Below, piece by piece: positions 1-6,252 of a DNA stretch of 40,817 nt. Numbering within the stretch: the stretch's first letter is position 1; every line of letters starts with the position of its first letter. The position numbers and the translations under genes were made by a program. This stretch comes from Burkholderiales bacterium RIFCSPLOWO2_02_FULL_57_36 (GTDB lineage: Bacteria > Pseudomonadota > Gammaproteobacteria > Burkholderiales > Burkholderiaceae_D): NCBI GenBank assembly GCA_001770855.1, contig MESE01000140.1:1-40817 (forward strand), read 5' to 3'. The notes below the pieces were generated by a model. It saw only the letters and a list, made by a program, of their open reading frames with translations. It ran no database searches and had not been told where the DNA came from.

Positions 1-93
1 CAGAGCTGGCTCGTCTTCGACGGCAGCCGCATGCTGGAGCGCGGCGTGTGGCCCGCATCCGGACGCTTGATCGCGGTCGGGTCTCGTCCATAA
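1..93 (+). CDS. 3' end of an unidentified gene (partial)
   Basis: Frame 1 is open from the window edge and ends with TAA at 91-93, giving 30 residues that begin QSWLVFDGSRMLERGV and end AVGSRP. The 5' part lies outside the window, so no family can be named. It is the only plus-strand coding signal before the minus-strand cassette-like genes and stops about 100 bases before the first attC-like site. It could also be a chance open frame. Confidence 0.4.
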   Translation, partial: QSWLVFDGSRMLERGVWPASGRLIAVGSRP

Positions 94-191
94 GGTACGG
101 ACAGGCGTACGGGATCGGAATTGGAATTGAAGTAACGTGGCAAGCGAACGGGACAGCTTACCTGTTTGAATTGTTTGAATTGTCCGGGCTC

Positions 192-254
192 GTCCAACAA
201 CCGGTTCAGATTGTGGCTCGCTGCGCGATCACAATCTAACCTTACTCGTTAGGC
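192..254. repeat. attC-like recombination site 1
   Basis: The site has attC architecture. A GTCCAAC box (192-198, fits RYYYAAC) is followed by a 4-base spacer and GGTT-C-AGATTGTG (203-215). After a 14-base loop come CACAATCTAACC (230-241), a 6-base spacer and GTTAGGC (248-254, fits GTTRRRY). The L arms pair over 12 bases with one extrahelical base (C207), a hallmark of attC strand recognition. The stop codon of the gene at 249-677 lies inside the outer box, as is common for cassette genes. Family knowledge: attC sites end gene cassettes. No integrase is present here. Confidence 0.6.
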
Positions 255-677
255 CTCACTGGCCGGATGCACAGACCAACGAGGCTCTTCTTGCAGTCTG
301 AAGTCTTGAGGATATGTAAGCGTGTAAACCAGCGGGATGCGGGAAAAAACTGAGGAGATTCGAAGCATTGGAATGCCGGACATAAGCAGACGACAAGAGT
401 GACTGCTTGAAACCTTGAGCCTCTGCCAATCAATGCCAGGCGACCGGGTGCCCTTGACCTCAAAGTTGATTTTTGCGCCCTGATAAAGCACTGCCATGTC
501 CGCGCCATTGCACGGCGCAACAAATTCCCCGCCGGGATAGTTTTCGAAGATGTGGATGCGTGCCAATGCCTCGGCGCGCCCCTTGACTGCCCCGCTGCTG
601 CCAGAGTCGGGACGTGCCGCCTCAATTTCCAGCCATTGAGCATCGGTCAGTTGGATTTGGGTGAATGGCTTTGACAT
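249..677 (-). CDS. Small PD-(D/E)XK-like nuclease candidate
   Basis: This is a 142-residue protein with no family I can name. Residues 59-75 read GADMAVLYQGAKINFEVKG, giving D60 ... E73-x-K75. That is the acidic-x-lysine core of the PD-(D/E)XK restriction-endonuclease fold, and E36 upstream (VKGRAEALAR) could be the fold's extra acidic residue. No signal peptide or membrane segment is seen. The ATG at 677 has no clear Shine-Dalgarno sequence. The gene follows a truncated frame by 23 bases and its stop lies inside attC-like site 1, so it looks like a cassette cargo gene. The nuclease function is inferred from the motif only. A non-catalytic sugar- or metal-binding fold is possible. Confidence 0.5.
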   Translation of the reverse strand: MSKPFTQIQLTDAQWLEIEAARPDSGSSGAVKGRAEALARIHIFENYPGGEFVAPCNGADMAVLYQGAKINFEVKGTRSPGIDWQRLKVSSSHSCRLLMSGIPMLRISSVFSRIPLVYTLTYPQDFRLQEEPRWSVHPASEA

Positions 678-700
678 GTGGTGTGAGGCATAACTGGTAC

Positions 701-937
701 TTAGAGGAAAACAATTTTAGTTTCCCATTCATATTTGAGTATCAGTGAGTTCGCGAATTCGTCTGACTCGTTGACCGTCTTCCCAGGATGACTCGAAGTC
801 AAAATGAAACGTGATTCGTCCTGCCCAGCACCGGCGATCAATTCGTCAAATGATGTCTCGATGCGGCCGCAGTCCTCCGATAAATACAATACCGCTTCCT
901 CTTCGACGACACTGTCCAGCTCAGGCTTGTAGCCGGC
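701..937 (-). pseudogene. Remnant of an unidentified gene, 5' end missing
   Basis: The frame is open for 78 codons after an in-frame TAA at 938-940 and has no ATG. The residues (PELDSVVEEEAVLYLSEDCG ... ETKIVFL) have an ordinary acidic soluble composition. A TTG at 889 preceded by a GAGGA-like sequence could start a 62-residue product, so a short real gene cannot be excluded. The more likely reading is the 3' part of a gene whose 5' end was lost. It ends 23 bases before the ATG of the nuclease-like gene. Confidence 0.35.
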
Positions 938-957
938 TTAGGGCGAACCAAGCCAAA

Positions 958-1557
958 TCAGCGGTGATCTCGAACATATCTGACAAAGATTTTCGCTTCA
1001 CCATCGTTTTTTGGAAGGCCATTTATTTGCCCAGTCCTGAAAGATATGACGTCAACATAAGAGTCGTTGCTTTTATCGGAAGATGCCGACCAAAAGTAGA
1101 ATCCATCTCGCAAATCGTACGTTTTTGTTTTGAACGCCGAATGTAATGAAGAAGAGTCTAAGTCTCCTTTGCAGGAATCATTCAGGGGAGGGAGGCCGTC
1201 GCCCAAGTCTTTAGTGCTCCGATACCCGTTTTCACAATCAGAGATGCTACTGAGCTCTCGAATAGTTGGGATCTTCCACCCCTTCGGAGCCATCTTTTTG
1301 GCCTCAACAAAGGTCAGCTCTTTTAGAGTTCCTTCGCAGATAGCGCCGTTCCATTTCTCGCCTAGACCGCACCGCTGCCAGACCAGTTTTCTTTGTGGGT
1401 CAAAAACTTCATCTCCCGGCTCCAATATATCTAAGCCACTCACCGTACCGATAGATTTTTTAGGGGGAAACTCGACTGACTTATCCGACTTTTGACCGCA
1501 ACCGGTCTGAACTAGTAGAGCGAATAGAAAAGGGAGAAGTAAAAATTGAGATTTCAT
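958..1557 (-). CDS. DUF1566 (Lcl C-terminal) lipoprotein
   Basis: The 199-residue product starts at the ATG at 1557. It has a lysine, a hydrophobic stretch (FLLLPFLFALL) and the lipobox LVQTGC, so it should be a lipid-anchored envelope protein. After a short linker, residues from about 45 carry the DUF1566 pattern: VFDPQRKLVWQRC, GWKIPTIREL, and FYFWSASS near the end. This domain occurs in surface and secreted proteins of unknown function and is frequent in integron cassettes and phage-like regions. An in-frame upstream ATG at 1605 would bury the signal peptide and was not chosen. It follows the next gene on the same strand with a gap of about 50 bases. Confidence 0.75.
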   Translation of the reverse strand: MKSQFLLLPFLFALLVQTGCGQKSDKSVEFPPKKSIGTVSGLDILEPGDEVFDPQRKLVWQRCGLGEKWNGAICEGTLKELTFVEAKKMAPKGWKIPTIRELSSISDCENGYRSTKDLGDGLPPLNDSCKGDLDSSSLHSAFKTKTYDLRDGFYFWSASSDKSNDSYVDVISFRTGQINGLPKNDGEAKIFVRYVRDHR

Positions 1558-1606
1558 GATTTTAGGTTCGGGAGCAAAATACCCTTGTTCGTGAAAGATT
1601 GACAAA

Positions 1607-2221
1607 TTAAGGCGTCAGGCGGGCGCCTTCGACGAAAAAGTTGAAAAGGATGGTCGAGTGATGCTGTGTTATTGGACTGATATCCACAGTAATTTCCGAA
1701 CGACCCCGGCGCCAGAGTGCCTTCCCATACAGTCCAGACGCACGCCCTTCGACGCTTTGCGATACCGGTTGACCGTAGGTGCGACTAACCGTGGTGACGA
1801 GCCTATCGAATGCTTGCCGGGTGGCGGCATTGAGTTCCATGAACACGACATCACCGAGGTGAGCCTGAACCAGGCGATCCGACTTAAACCCAAATTGAAC
1901 ATTGAAAGTCTTTGCTGCGTAGCGAAATCCTTCGAGCTTCACGCTGCCCCGATGTTCAGTTGATCCGGGAACCAAGCGGAGCACCTCGGGGCGTGTCATG
2001 CCGAACTCCACTCCAGGCCACAGAAGCGGCGTGGAAGCGGTTGGCGTGCTCTCGCCGCCGGAAGGGGCGGCGGCCACGTGGGTAACTCGGCCCGATTGCC
2101 CAGTTCCTGCGCACAGCTCCTGCTGATAGACCATCCTACCGTCAACGGTGCACTTATGTACCTGGGCATACCCAGCCGTTGAAAGGGACATGGAAACTAA
2201 AGCGAGCCATACCTTTTGCAT
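1607..2221 (-). CDS. Secreted DUF4124-like protein of unknown function
   Basis: The 204-residue product starts at ATG 2221, preceded by CAGGAACG as ribosome binding site. The signal peptide is MQKVWLALVSMSLSTAGYAQ with cleavage after AYAQ-like residues. The mature start (VHKCTVDGRMVYQQELC) resembles the DUF4124 domain of small periplasmic proteins, with a likely disulphide between its two cysteines. The rest is a soluble domain I do not recognise. An in-frame ATG at 2251 lies 3 bases after the outer box of attC-like site 2, so translation might start there, but the signal peptide favours 2221. It lies upstream of the DUF1566 lipoprotein and may share its message. Confidence 0.65.
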   Translation of the reverse strand: MQKVWLALVSMSLSTAGYAQVHKCTVDGRMVYQQELCAGTGQSGRVTHVAAAPSGGESTPTASTPLLWPGVEFGMTRPEVLRLVPGSTEHRGSVKLEGFRYAAKTFNVQFGFKSDRLVQAHLGDVVFMELNAATRQAFDRLVTTVSRTYGQPVSQSVEGRASGLYGKALWRRGRSEITVDISPITQHHSTILFNFFVEGARLTP

Positions 2222-2254
2222 AAGACGTTCCTGAAAAAGTTCAAATGACATATG

Positions 2255-2344
2255 CCTTAACGTCGAGTTGAAAGGCGCCCCCGCCGATCAGTAAATTTTA
2301 GGGGAGCGCTTATTCGCGCGTCATTTTCGAATGACATGTTAAGT
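2255..2344. repeat. attC-like recombination site 2 (weaker)
   Basis: Outer boxes are CCTTAAC (2255-2261) and GTTAAGT (2338-2344). Between them AA-G-GCGC-CCCC (2272-2282) pairs with GGGG-A-GCGC-TT (2301-2311) with one bulge on each side. A separate 6-bp hairpin (GTCATT-TTCG-AATGAC, 2320-2335) makes the arms unequal, which is atypical for attC. Position supports the call: the site begins 11 bases past the stop of the gene at 2355-2747 and ends 3 bases before an ATG of the next one, as cassette boundaries do. Confidence 0.35.
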
Positions 2345-2354
2345 GGCAAACGCT

Positions 2355-2747
2355 TCATGCTGGCACCCTCCGCAGGGTCGACAGCATTGCGTACACATCT
2401 GGCATCTCGCGAAGGTAAGCTCCGGTAGGGCCGTTATAGGTGGCTAGCACAAGCACGTTTTCTGCAGCAATCCAGTATTTCGACCACTTCGCTTCGCCGT
2501 CTTCGAACGAAACCATGTAGCCGGAGAACTCGCCCGCAGTGGCAGGCACCAGTTCAGCTTTAGGATTCTCCTTCTGATAAAAGGAGCGAATCTCCGCGAG
2601 CCCCACAACTCCTTCGCGCTTCACGAACGCGCTAAGTTGAAATGCACCTTCATCCGATCTCGTCAACGTTAGACACTCCTCGTCTTGCGAAGAGTCCCAC
2701 TGGGGCAGAACATCTAGCTCAAAGCAACCGCGTCGGATCGAATTCAT
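2355..2747 (-). CDS. Conserved-looking hypothetical protein in a cassette
   Basis: The product has 130 residues, no signal peptide and no membrane segment. It is an alpha/beta-type soluble sequence with features such as GYMVSFEDGEAKWSKYW and VLVLATYNGP. I cannot assign a family with certainty. The overall pattern (an early charged strand, then aromatic strands and a final helix) resembles small DUF or immunity-type proteins, but that is only an impression. Its ATG lies 6 bases after the outer box of attC-like site 3, and its stop lies 11 bases before site 2. This is the compact layout of an integron gene cassette read on the minus strand. Confidence 0.6.
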   Translation of the reverse strand: MNSIRRGCFELDVLPQWDSSQDEECLTLTRSDEGAFQLSAFVKREGVVGLAEIRSFYQKENPKAELVPATAGEFSGYMVSFEDGEAKWSKYWIAAENVLVLATYNGPTGAYLREMPDVYAMLSTLRRVPA

Positions 2748-2752
2748 TTGCC

Positions 2753-2835
2753 ATTTAACGAATAGAGTTTATCTGCCGCTACGCGAACGTTCGCCATGGC
2801 TGTGGTGCGGCAGCGGCAGATAACCGCTGTTGGAC
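2753..2835. repeat. attC-like recombination site 3
   Basis: The outer boxes are ATTTAAC (2753-2759) and GTTGGAC (2829-2835). The inner arms are a perfect 12-bp inverted repeat, TTATCTGCCGCT (2769-2780) and AGCGGCAGATAA (2812-2823). The loop contains a separate 12-bp palindrome GCGAACGTTCGC (2783-2794). Spacers are 9 and 5 bases. The GTTGGAC box is the exact reverse complement of the GTCCAAC box of site 1. The length of 83 bp is within the attC range. Confidence 0.5.
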
Positions 2836-3067
2836 TGAACCGCCACTACGGGCGGTGGTTATGGGGATTGTAAAGCCAGAGATGGCTGTTTTGGCAATAA
2901 CTTGATGCGGCCGTTGCCCATTTGCGTCGATTCCCGGCTTGCATGACCCCGATAGGCGGGCATAGCGCCTGCACCAAGACAGCTGATTTCACGCAAATTT
3001 GACACACCCGACGAGCGCATCCCCGGCATGCAATGCGCCCGTCCTGGTTCGATGGCGACATTCCGGC
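2836..3067. other. Intergenic stretch without a recognisable gene
   Basis: Short overlapping open frames occur on both strands, but none has a recognisable domain or start. This could be the rest of the cassette that ended with attC-like site 3, joined to the IS91-type remnant. No promoter or hairpin stands out. Confidence 0.4.
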
Positions 3068-3382
3068 TCATGGCGGCGGCCCCGCCGTACGGCAGTACTC
3101 CCGCTTAGGCACGATCACGCCAACGACTTGCATGATGCCTTGCTCGCAACATGGACAGCGCCCGACATTGATGCCAGCCACCCTCTTCATGAACGCCTGC
3201 ACCGACTCCATCACTGCTTTGTCTGGTACCGACATTGCAAGCGCTTGCCGGCATGCCGCCAGTTTCTCTTGCTTGTGGCACGGCGCCAGCAACCCGTAAT
3301 GCCGGATGCGCTTGAAGCCGCTGGGCAATGCGTGCAGCAGGAACCCGCCAATGAACGCTTCTGCCGGCAGGCGTTCGATGCG
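3068..3382 (-). pseudogene. IS91-family transposase, C-terminal fragment
   Basis: The frame reads LPAEAFIGGFLLHALPSGFK, then RIRHYGLLAPCHKQEKL, and ends with a cysteine pair, GRCPCCEQ. This matches the C-terminal part of Y2 rolling-circle transposases of the IS91/IS801 type (family knowledge: PF04986, with FLLHVLP-x-GF-x-RIRHYG). The catalytic HUH and paired tyrosine regions are absent, so the fragment is inactive. Homology starts at about residue 29 of the open frame. Upstream of it the sequence belongs to a different gene on the opposite strand, so a rearrangement joined the two. Confidence 0.7.
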
Positions 3383-3410
3383 CTTCTTGCCTGCATGGGC
3401 GTTATTGTCA

Positions 3411-3626
3411 ACGGCCAAGGCCGATGAGATCGACGGAACGATCAAGCGCTTGCAGGCGATGAGCAAGGGCTTGCGACATGCCGCTGCGTGTCCGGCCCCG
3501 AGTCATGACGAATGCGCCACTTTTCAGAGGCTGCTGCAAGTCGCGGCATCGGGTGCGCTCGAACAACGGCACAAGAAGCGGCGGGTTTTAAACAAGTTAG
3601 ATCGGCCATGCTCACATATTATTTAA
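3411..3626 (+). pseudogene. MerR-family regulator, C-terminal fragment
   Basis: Residues IDGTIKRLQAMSKGLRHAAA are followed by CPAPSHDECATFQRLLQ. This is the dimerisation helix and metal- or effector-binding C-terminal loop typical of MerR-family regulators, with two cysteines. The N-terminal winged-helix DNA-binding domain is missing, so it cannot bind DNA. The frame starts next to the IS91-type remnant and runs to a stop at 3626, probably beyond the original C-terminus. The assignment to MerR is by pattern. The metal or effector cannot be told. Confidence 0.5.
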
Positions 3627-3637
3627 TGTGAGCATGG
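3606..3637. terminator. Perfect 12-bp stem hairpin (terminator or operator)
   Basis: CCATGCTCACAT (3606-3617) and ATGTGAGCATGG (3626-3637) form a perfect 12-bp stem with an 8-base A+T loop. A weak T-run (GGTCCTTTT) follows on the plus strand. It overlaps the end of the MerR-remnant frame and lies about 215 bases before the large plus-strand gene. It could be a terminator insulating that gene or a palindromic operator. Confidence 0.45.
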
Positions 3638-3853
3638 GTCCTTTTGATTGCTAATTCGTCAGTTTCGAAATGAACTCGTCAAGCTTTATATTTTCAAGTG
3701 CTTATTTAGCAATGTTATGATCTCGCTGGACGTAAAACTTGATGGTTTTGGTTAGAATCCGAGATTTCAGTGATGGCCATACTATTTAGCTAACTCGATA
3801 ACTTGCTAAGAATATTTTTCTCCGCCCAATTCAATAACGCCTGAAAAATTAAA

Positions 3854-6088
3854 ATGACTGTCAACACCAGACCAAAGCGGGCACTTCTAGCATATTGTGC
3901 GTTGGCACAGCGATTAAGTAAGCCAGGGGTTGGTATTACCCATGCACTTATTCCTTTTTTCACTGAAGCCAACCACGATCTAGTTGGACAACTTTTCGAC
4001 GCTGAAAAGTTTTCTTTGGCTGTGTCGCAGCGCTTTGGTTTCAGTATTCCACGGTTGGCAGCGCTAGGTTTGACCGAACAATTGGAATTGGCTGGCCTGC
4101 TTGAAGTCGTTTCTCGTGACGGCTCCAGAACGGTATATAAACACGCCGCCATGATTCCTGAAAATGAGTCTGTAAATCCTGTCACTGAGGCGCAAGTTGA
4201 AAGAGTTTTAAGTGCTTTCTTTGATTATTGTATCGACGATCAAAAAATTAACACCATGGAGAGATCGGCAATTGATGCAGCCTTTCTCCATAGACTCCTG
4301 AATGCTGATTCAATGAGGATTCTTGGCCGCAAGGAAACCTCGATCACCACCAAACGAAGCGTTGATACGCTTTCTCTATTACGAGTTCCGCGGCGTGAGG
4401 ATCAACTAAACGGGGATGAGCTTCATCTGGATTATAAAACGTCACAATTTTTATTGGACATTCAGACGAAAGACCGCGCTGCGTTCGAATTGGTATCAGA
4501 TGTTGCATTTGCTAATATGGCAGCTGAGGCGATAGCTGTTTTTCAGGAGCCTGCTGACACAAACGTGCCACTTTCAGGACTTACCATTTATCTTGATTCT
4601 CCAATTTTGCTGGATATGCTGGGCGTAAATTGGGAGTATGCGGAATATGGGAGTGAATTACTTGCGACTATAAAGAATAGTGGTGCACGAGTTGCTGTGT
4701 TCGATCACTGTGTGATGGAAGCGGAAGGGGCCATTGGAGCTCAGTTATCCTATCTTCGGTCGGGAATAAATTCATCTGCCCATCGTTTGGGAATATCGGC
4801 CAAACCGGATTTACTCGCTGCACTAAAGGATCGAGTTGGAGAGCGAGCCTACGAGAGGCTTGGAATTGATGTGGAACGCGATCCAGAAGTAAATTTACAT
4901 CGGCACAATCCAACTGTGGTTGGTGATATTGAAGCTGGTATGAATACGAGCATGCAAGCATGGGGAAATGTAGAGGCAAAAGCACATGACAGAAAATCTG
5001 TCTGGTCTATGCTTACAATGAGAGATAGCTCGCAACCTTGTCCACGGGTGTGCGATTCTAAATGGATATTTTTGAGTAGGAATACAGCACTCGTCAAGAT
5101 CGCAAACGCAGCTTGGACACGGTGGTTGAAAGGAACGACAAAACATAGCATTACCCATGTGGAAAAATGGGCGCCGATCGCTATGTCTGATAAGCAGTTC
5201 GCGGGCTATATCTGGACGCGCACAGGTGGTACCCGTAGTTCAATTCCAGTGGCCCGCTTACTTGCGAACTGTTCTGCAGCAGTCCGCCCACGCGCTGATG
5301 TGAAGGCCAGAGCCTATAATTTAATTATTGAGCTAGAGGGAAGAGAACAGGCAGACGATCTCGCCGCATTGCTCGAAGATCGCGAGGGCGCAAAAGCATT
5401 GATGCGTGCTGTTTCGGGGGATCCAGAGGATGTTACGCGGGAACGCATTCCATTTATCATCGAGCAAGTGAAGCTCGCTGCCGGTGAATTTGCAGCAGCA
5501 CGTGCCCGAGAGGAAGGTGAACTCATACTCCATGAAAGGAGCCTTGCTTATCAGGCTGAGATAGATCGCGTATCCCAAGAACTGGTAGAAACTGAAGGAA
5601 AATACGTTGATGACCTAAACACGGTCAATGCCAAAAAAGTTCAGTTGCACGAGGAACGCGAGTGCTTGGAAGCGCAGAATAAAATACTGCTTGATGCGCT
5701 TGCCGCCAAGGACTTAGCGGAAATGGAACGGAGGCTCACAATTATTGCGGGCGGATTTGCGAAAGGTGTCAAGACGTACGTTCGGACGAAATGGCTAATC
5801 GTGATTCTCTTTACCGTTTTGACGGGTTCCGTGACACATCTCTCGACCGATAGTCCAACGGCCTCATTTGTATTAAGTACTTTTCTTGCGTTTCTTGGAT
5901 TTTGGTTTGTCCCAGACATACTGAGTGGGCCACTGAATAGATTGTCGACTTCCGTACTGATGAAACACGTGTCGAGGCACGACAACAGCATAAACGTACC
6001 ACACAACCCACCACCTAACTTTCGAGATAATGAATGGTGTGTTCTGAATTCGACTCACGAACCAGTGGCGAATTCGAGCATGCCCTAA
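3854..6088 (+). CDS. PIN-like, coiled-coil membrane protein; candidate defence gene
   Basis: I do not recognise a named family for this 744-residue protein. Residues about 30-100 look helical with a winged-helix-like end. Residues 243-256 (LTIYLDSPILLDML) give D248, 283-291 (FDHCVMEAE) give E289/E291, 378-386 (AHDRKSVWS) give D379, and 405-412 (IFLSRNTA) follow. That order of acidic residues fits a PIN-domain nuclease core. A charged coiled coil spans about 545-635. Two hydrophobic segments at about 647-661 and 670-689 should anchor it in the inner membrane. The gene is single, more A+T-rich than nrdJ next to it, and lies beside an IS91-type remnant, which suggests transfer. A role in phage defence or RNA cleavage is inference. 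The ATG has no strong ribosome binding site. Confidence 0.6.
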   Translation: MTVNTRPKRALLAYCALAQRLSKPGVGITHALIPFFTEANHDLVGQLFDAEKFSLAVSQRFGFSIPRLAALGLTEQLELAGLLEVVSRDGSRTVYKHAAMIPENESVNPVTEAQVERVLSAFFDYCIDDQKINTMERSAIDAAFLHRLLNADSMRILGRKETSITTKRSVDTLSLLRVPRREDQLNGDELHLDYKTSQFLLDIQTKDRAAFELVSDVAFANMAAEAIAVFQEPADTNVPLSGLTIYLDSPILLDMLGVNWEYAEYGSELLATIKNSGARVAVFDHCVMEAEGAIGAQLSYLRSGINSSAHRLGISAKPDLLAALKDRVGERAYERLGIDVERDPEVNLHRHNPTVVGDIEAGMNTSMQAWGNVEAKAHDRKSVWSMLTMRDSSQPCPRVCDSKWIFLSRNTALVKIANAAWTRWLKGTTKHSITHVEKWAPIAMSDKQFAGYIWTRTGGTRSSIPVARLLANCSAAVRPRADVKARAYNLIIELEGREQADDLAALLEDREGAKALMRAVSGDPEDVTRERIPFIIEQVKLAAGEFAAARAREEGELILHERSLAYQAEIDRVSQELVETEGKYVDDLNTVNAKKVQLHEERECLEAQNKILLDALAAKDLAEMERRLTIIAGGFAKGVKTYVRTKWLIVILFTVLTGSVTHLSTDSPTASFVLSTFLAFLGFWFVPDILSGPLNRLSTSVLMKHVSRHDNSINVPHNPPPNFRDNEWCVLNSTHEPVANSSMP

Positions 6089-6252
6089 TAATTCGTGGTC
6101 GAGAAAGGATCCAGTCTAGCTAAGATGCATCCTCACGTCCTCGCATCGCACACAACTCACCGCAATTTCAAGCACAGCACCAGCTACTAGGCGCGGCTGG
6201 TTTGATGAGTCATCCTACACTCGCCCGAGCAACCACGGACGACTATCGACTA

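Noticed and set aside
48..239. 63-codon plus-strand frame across the first attC-like site
   Set aside because: It overlaps the end of the partial upstream gene and the attC structure, with no domain or ribosome binding site.
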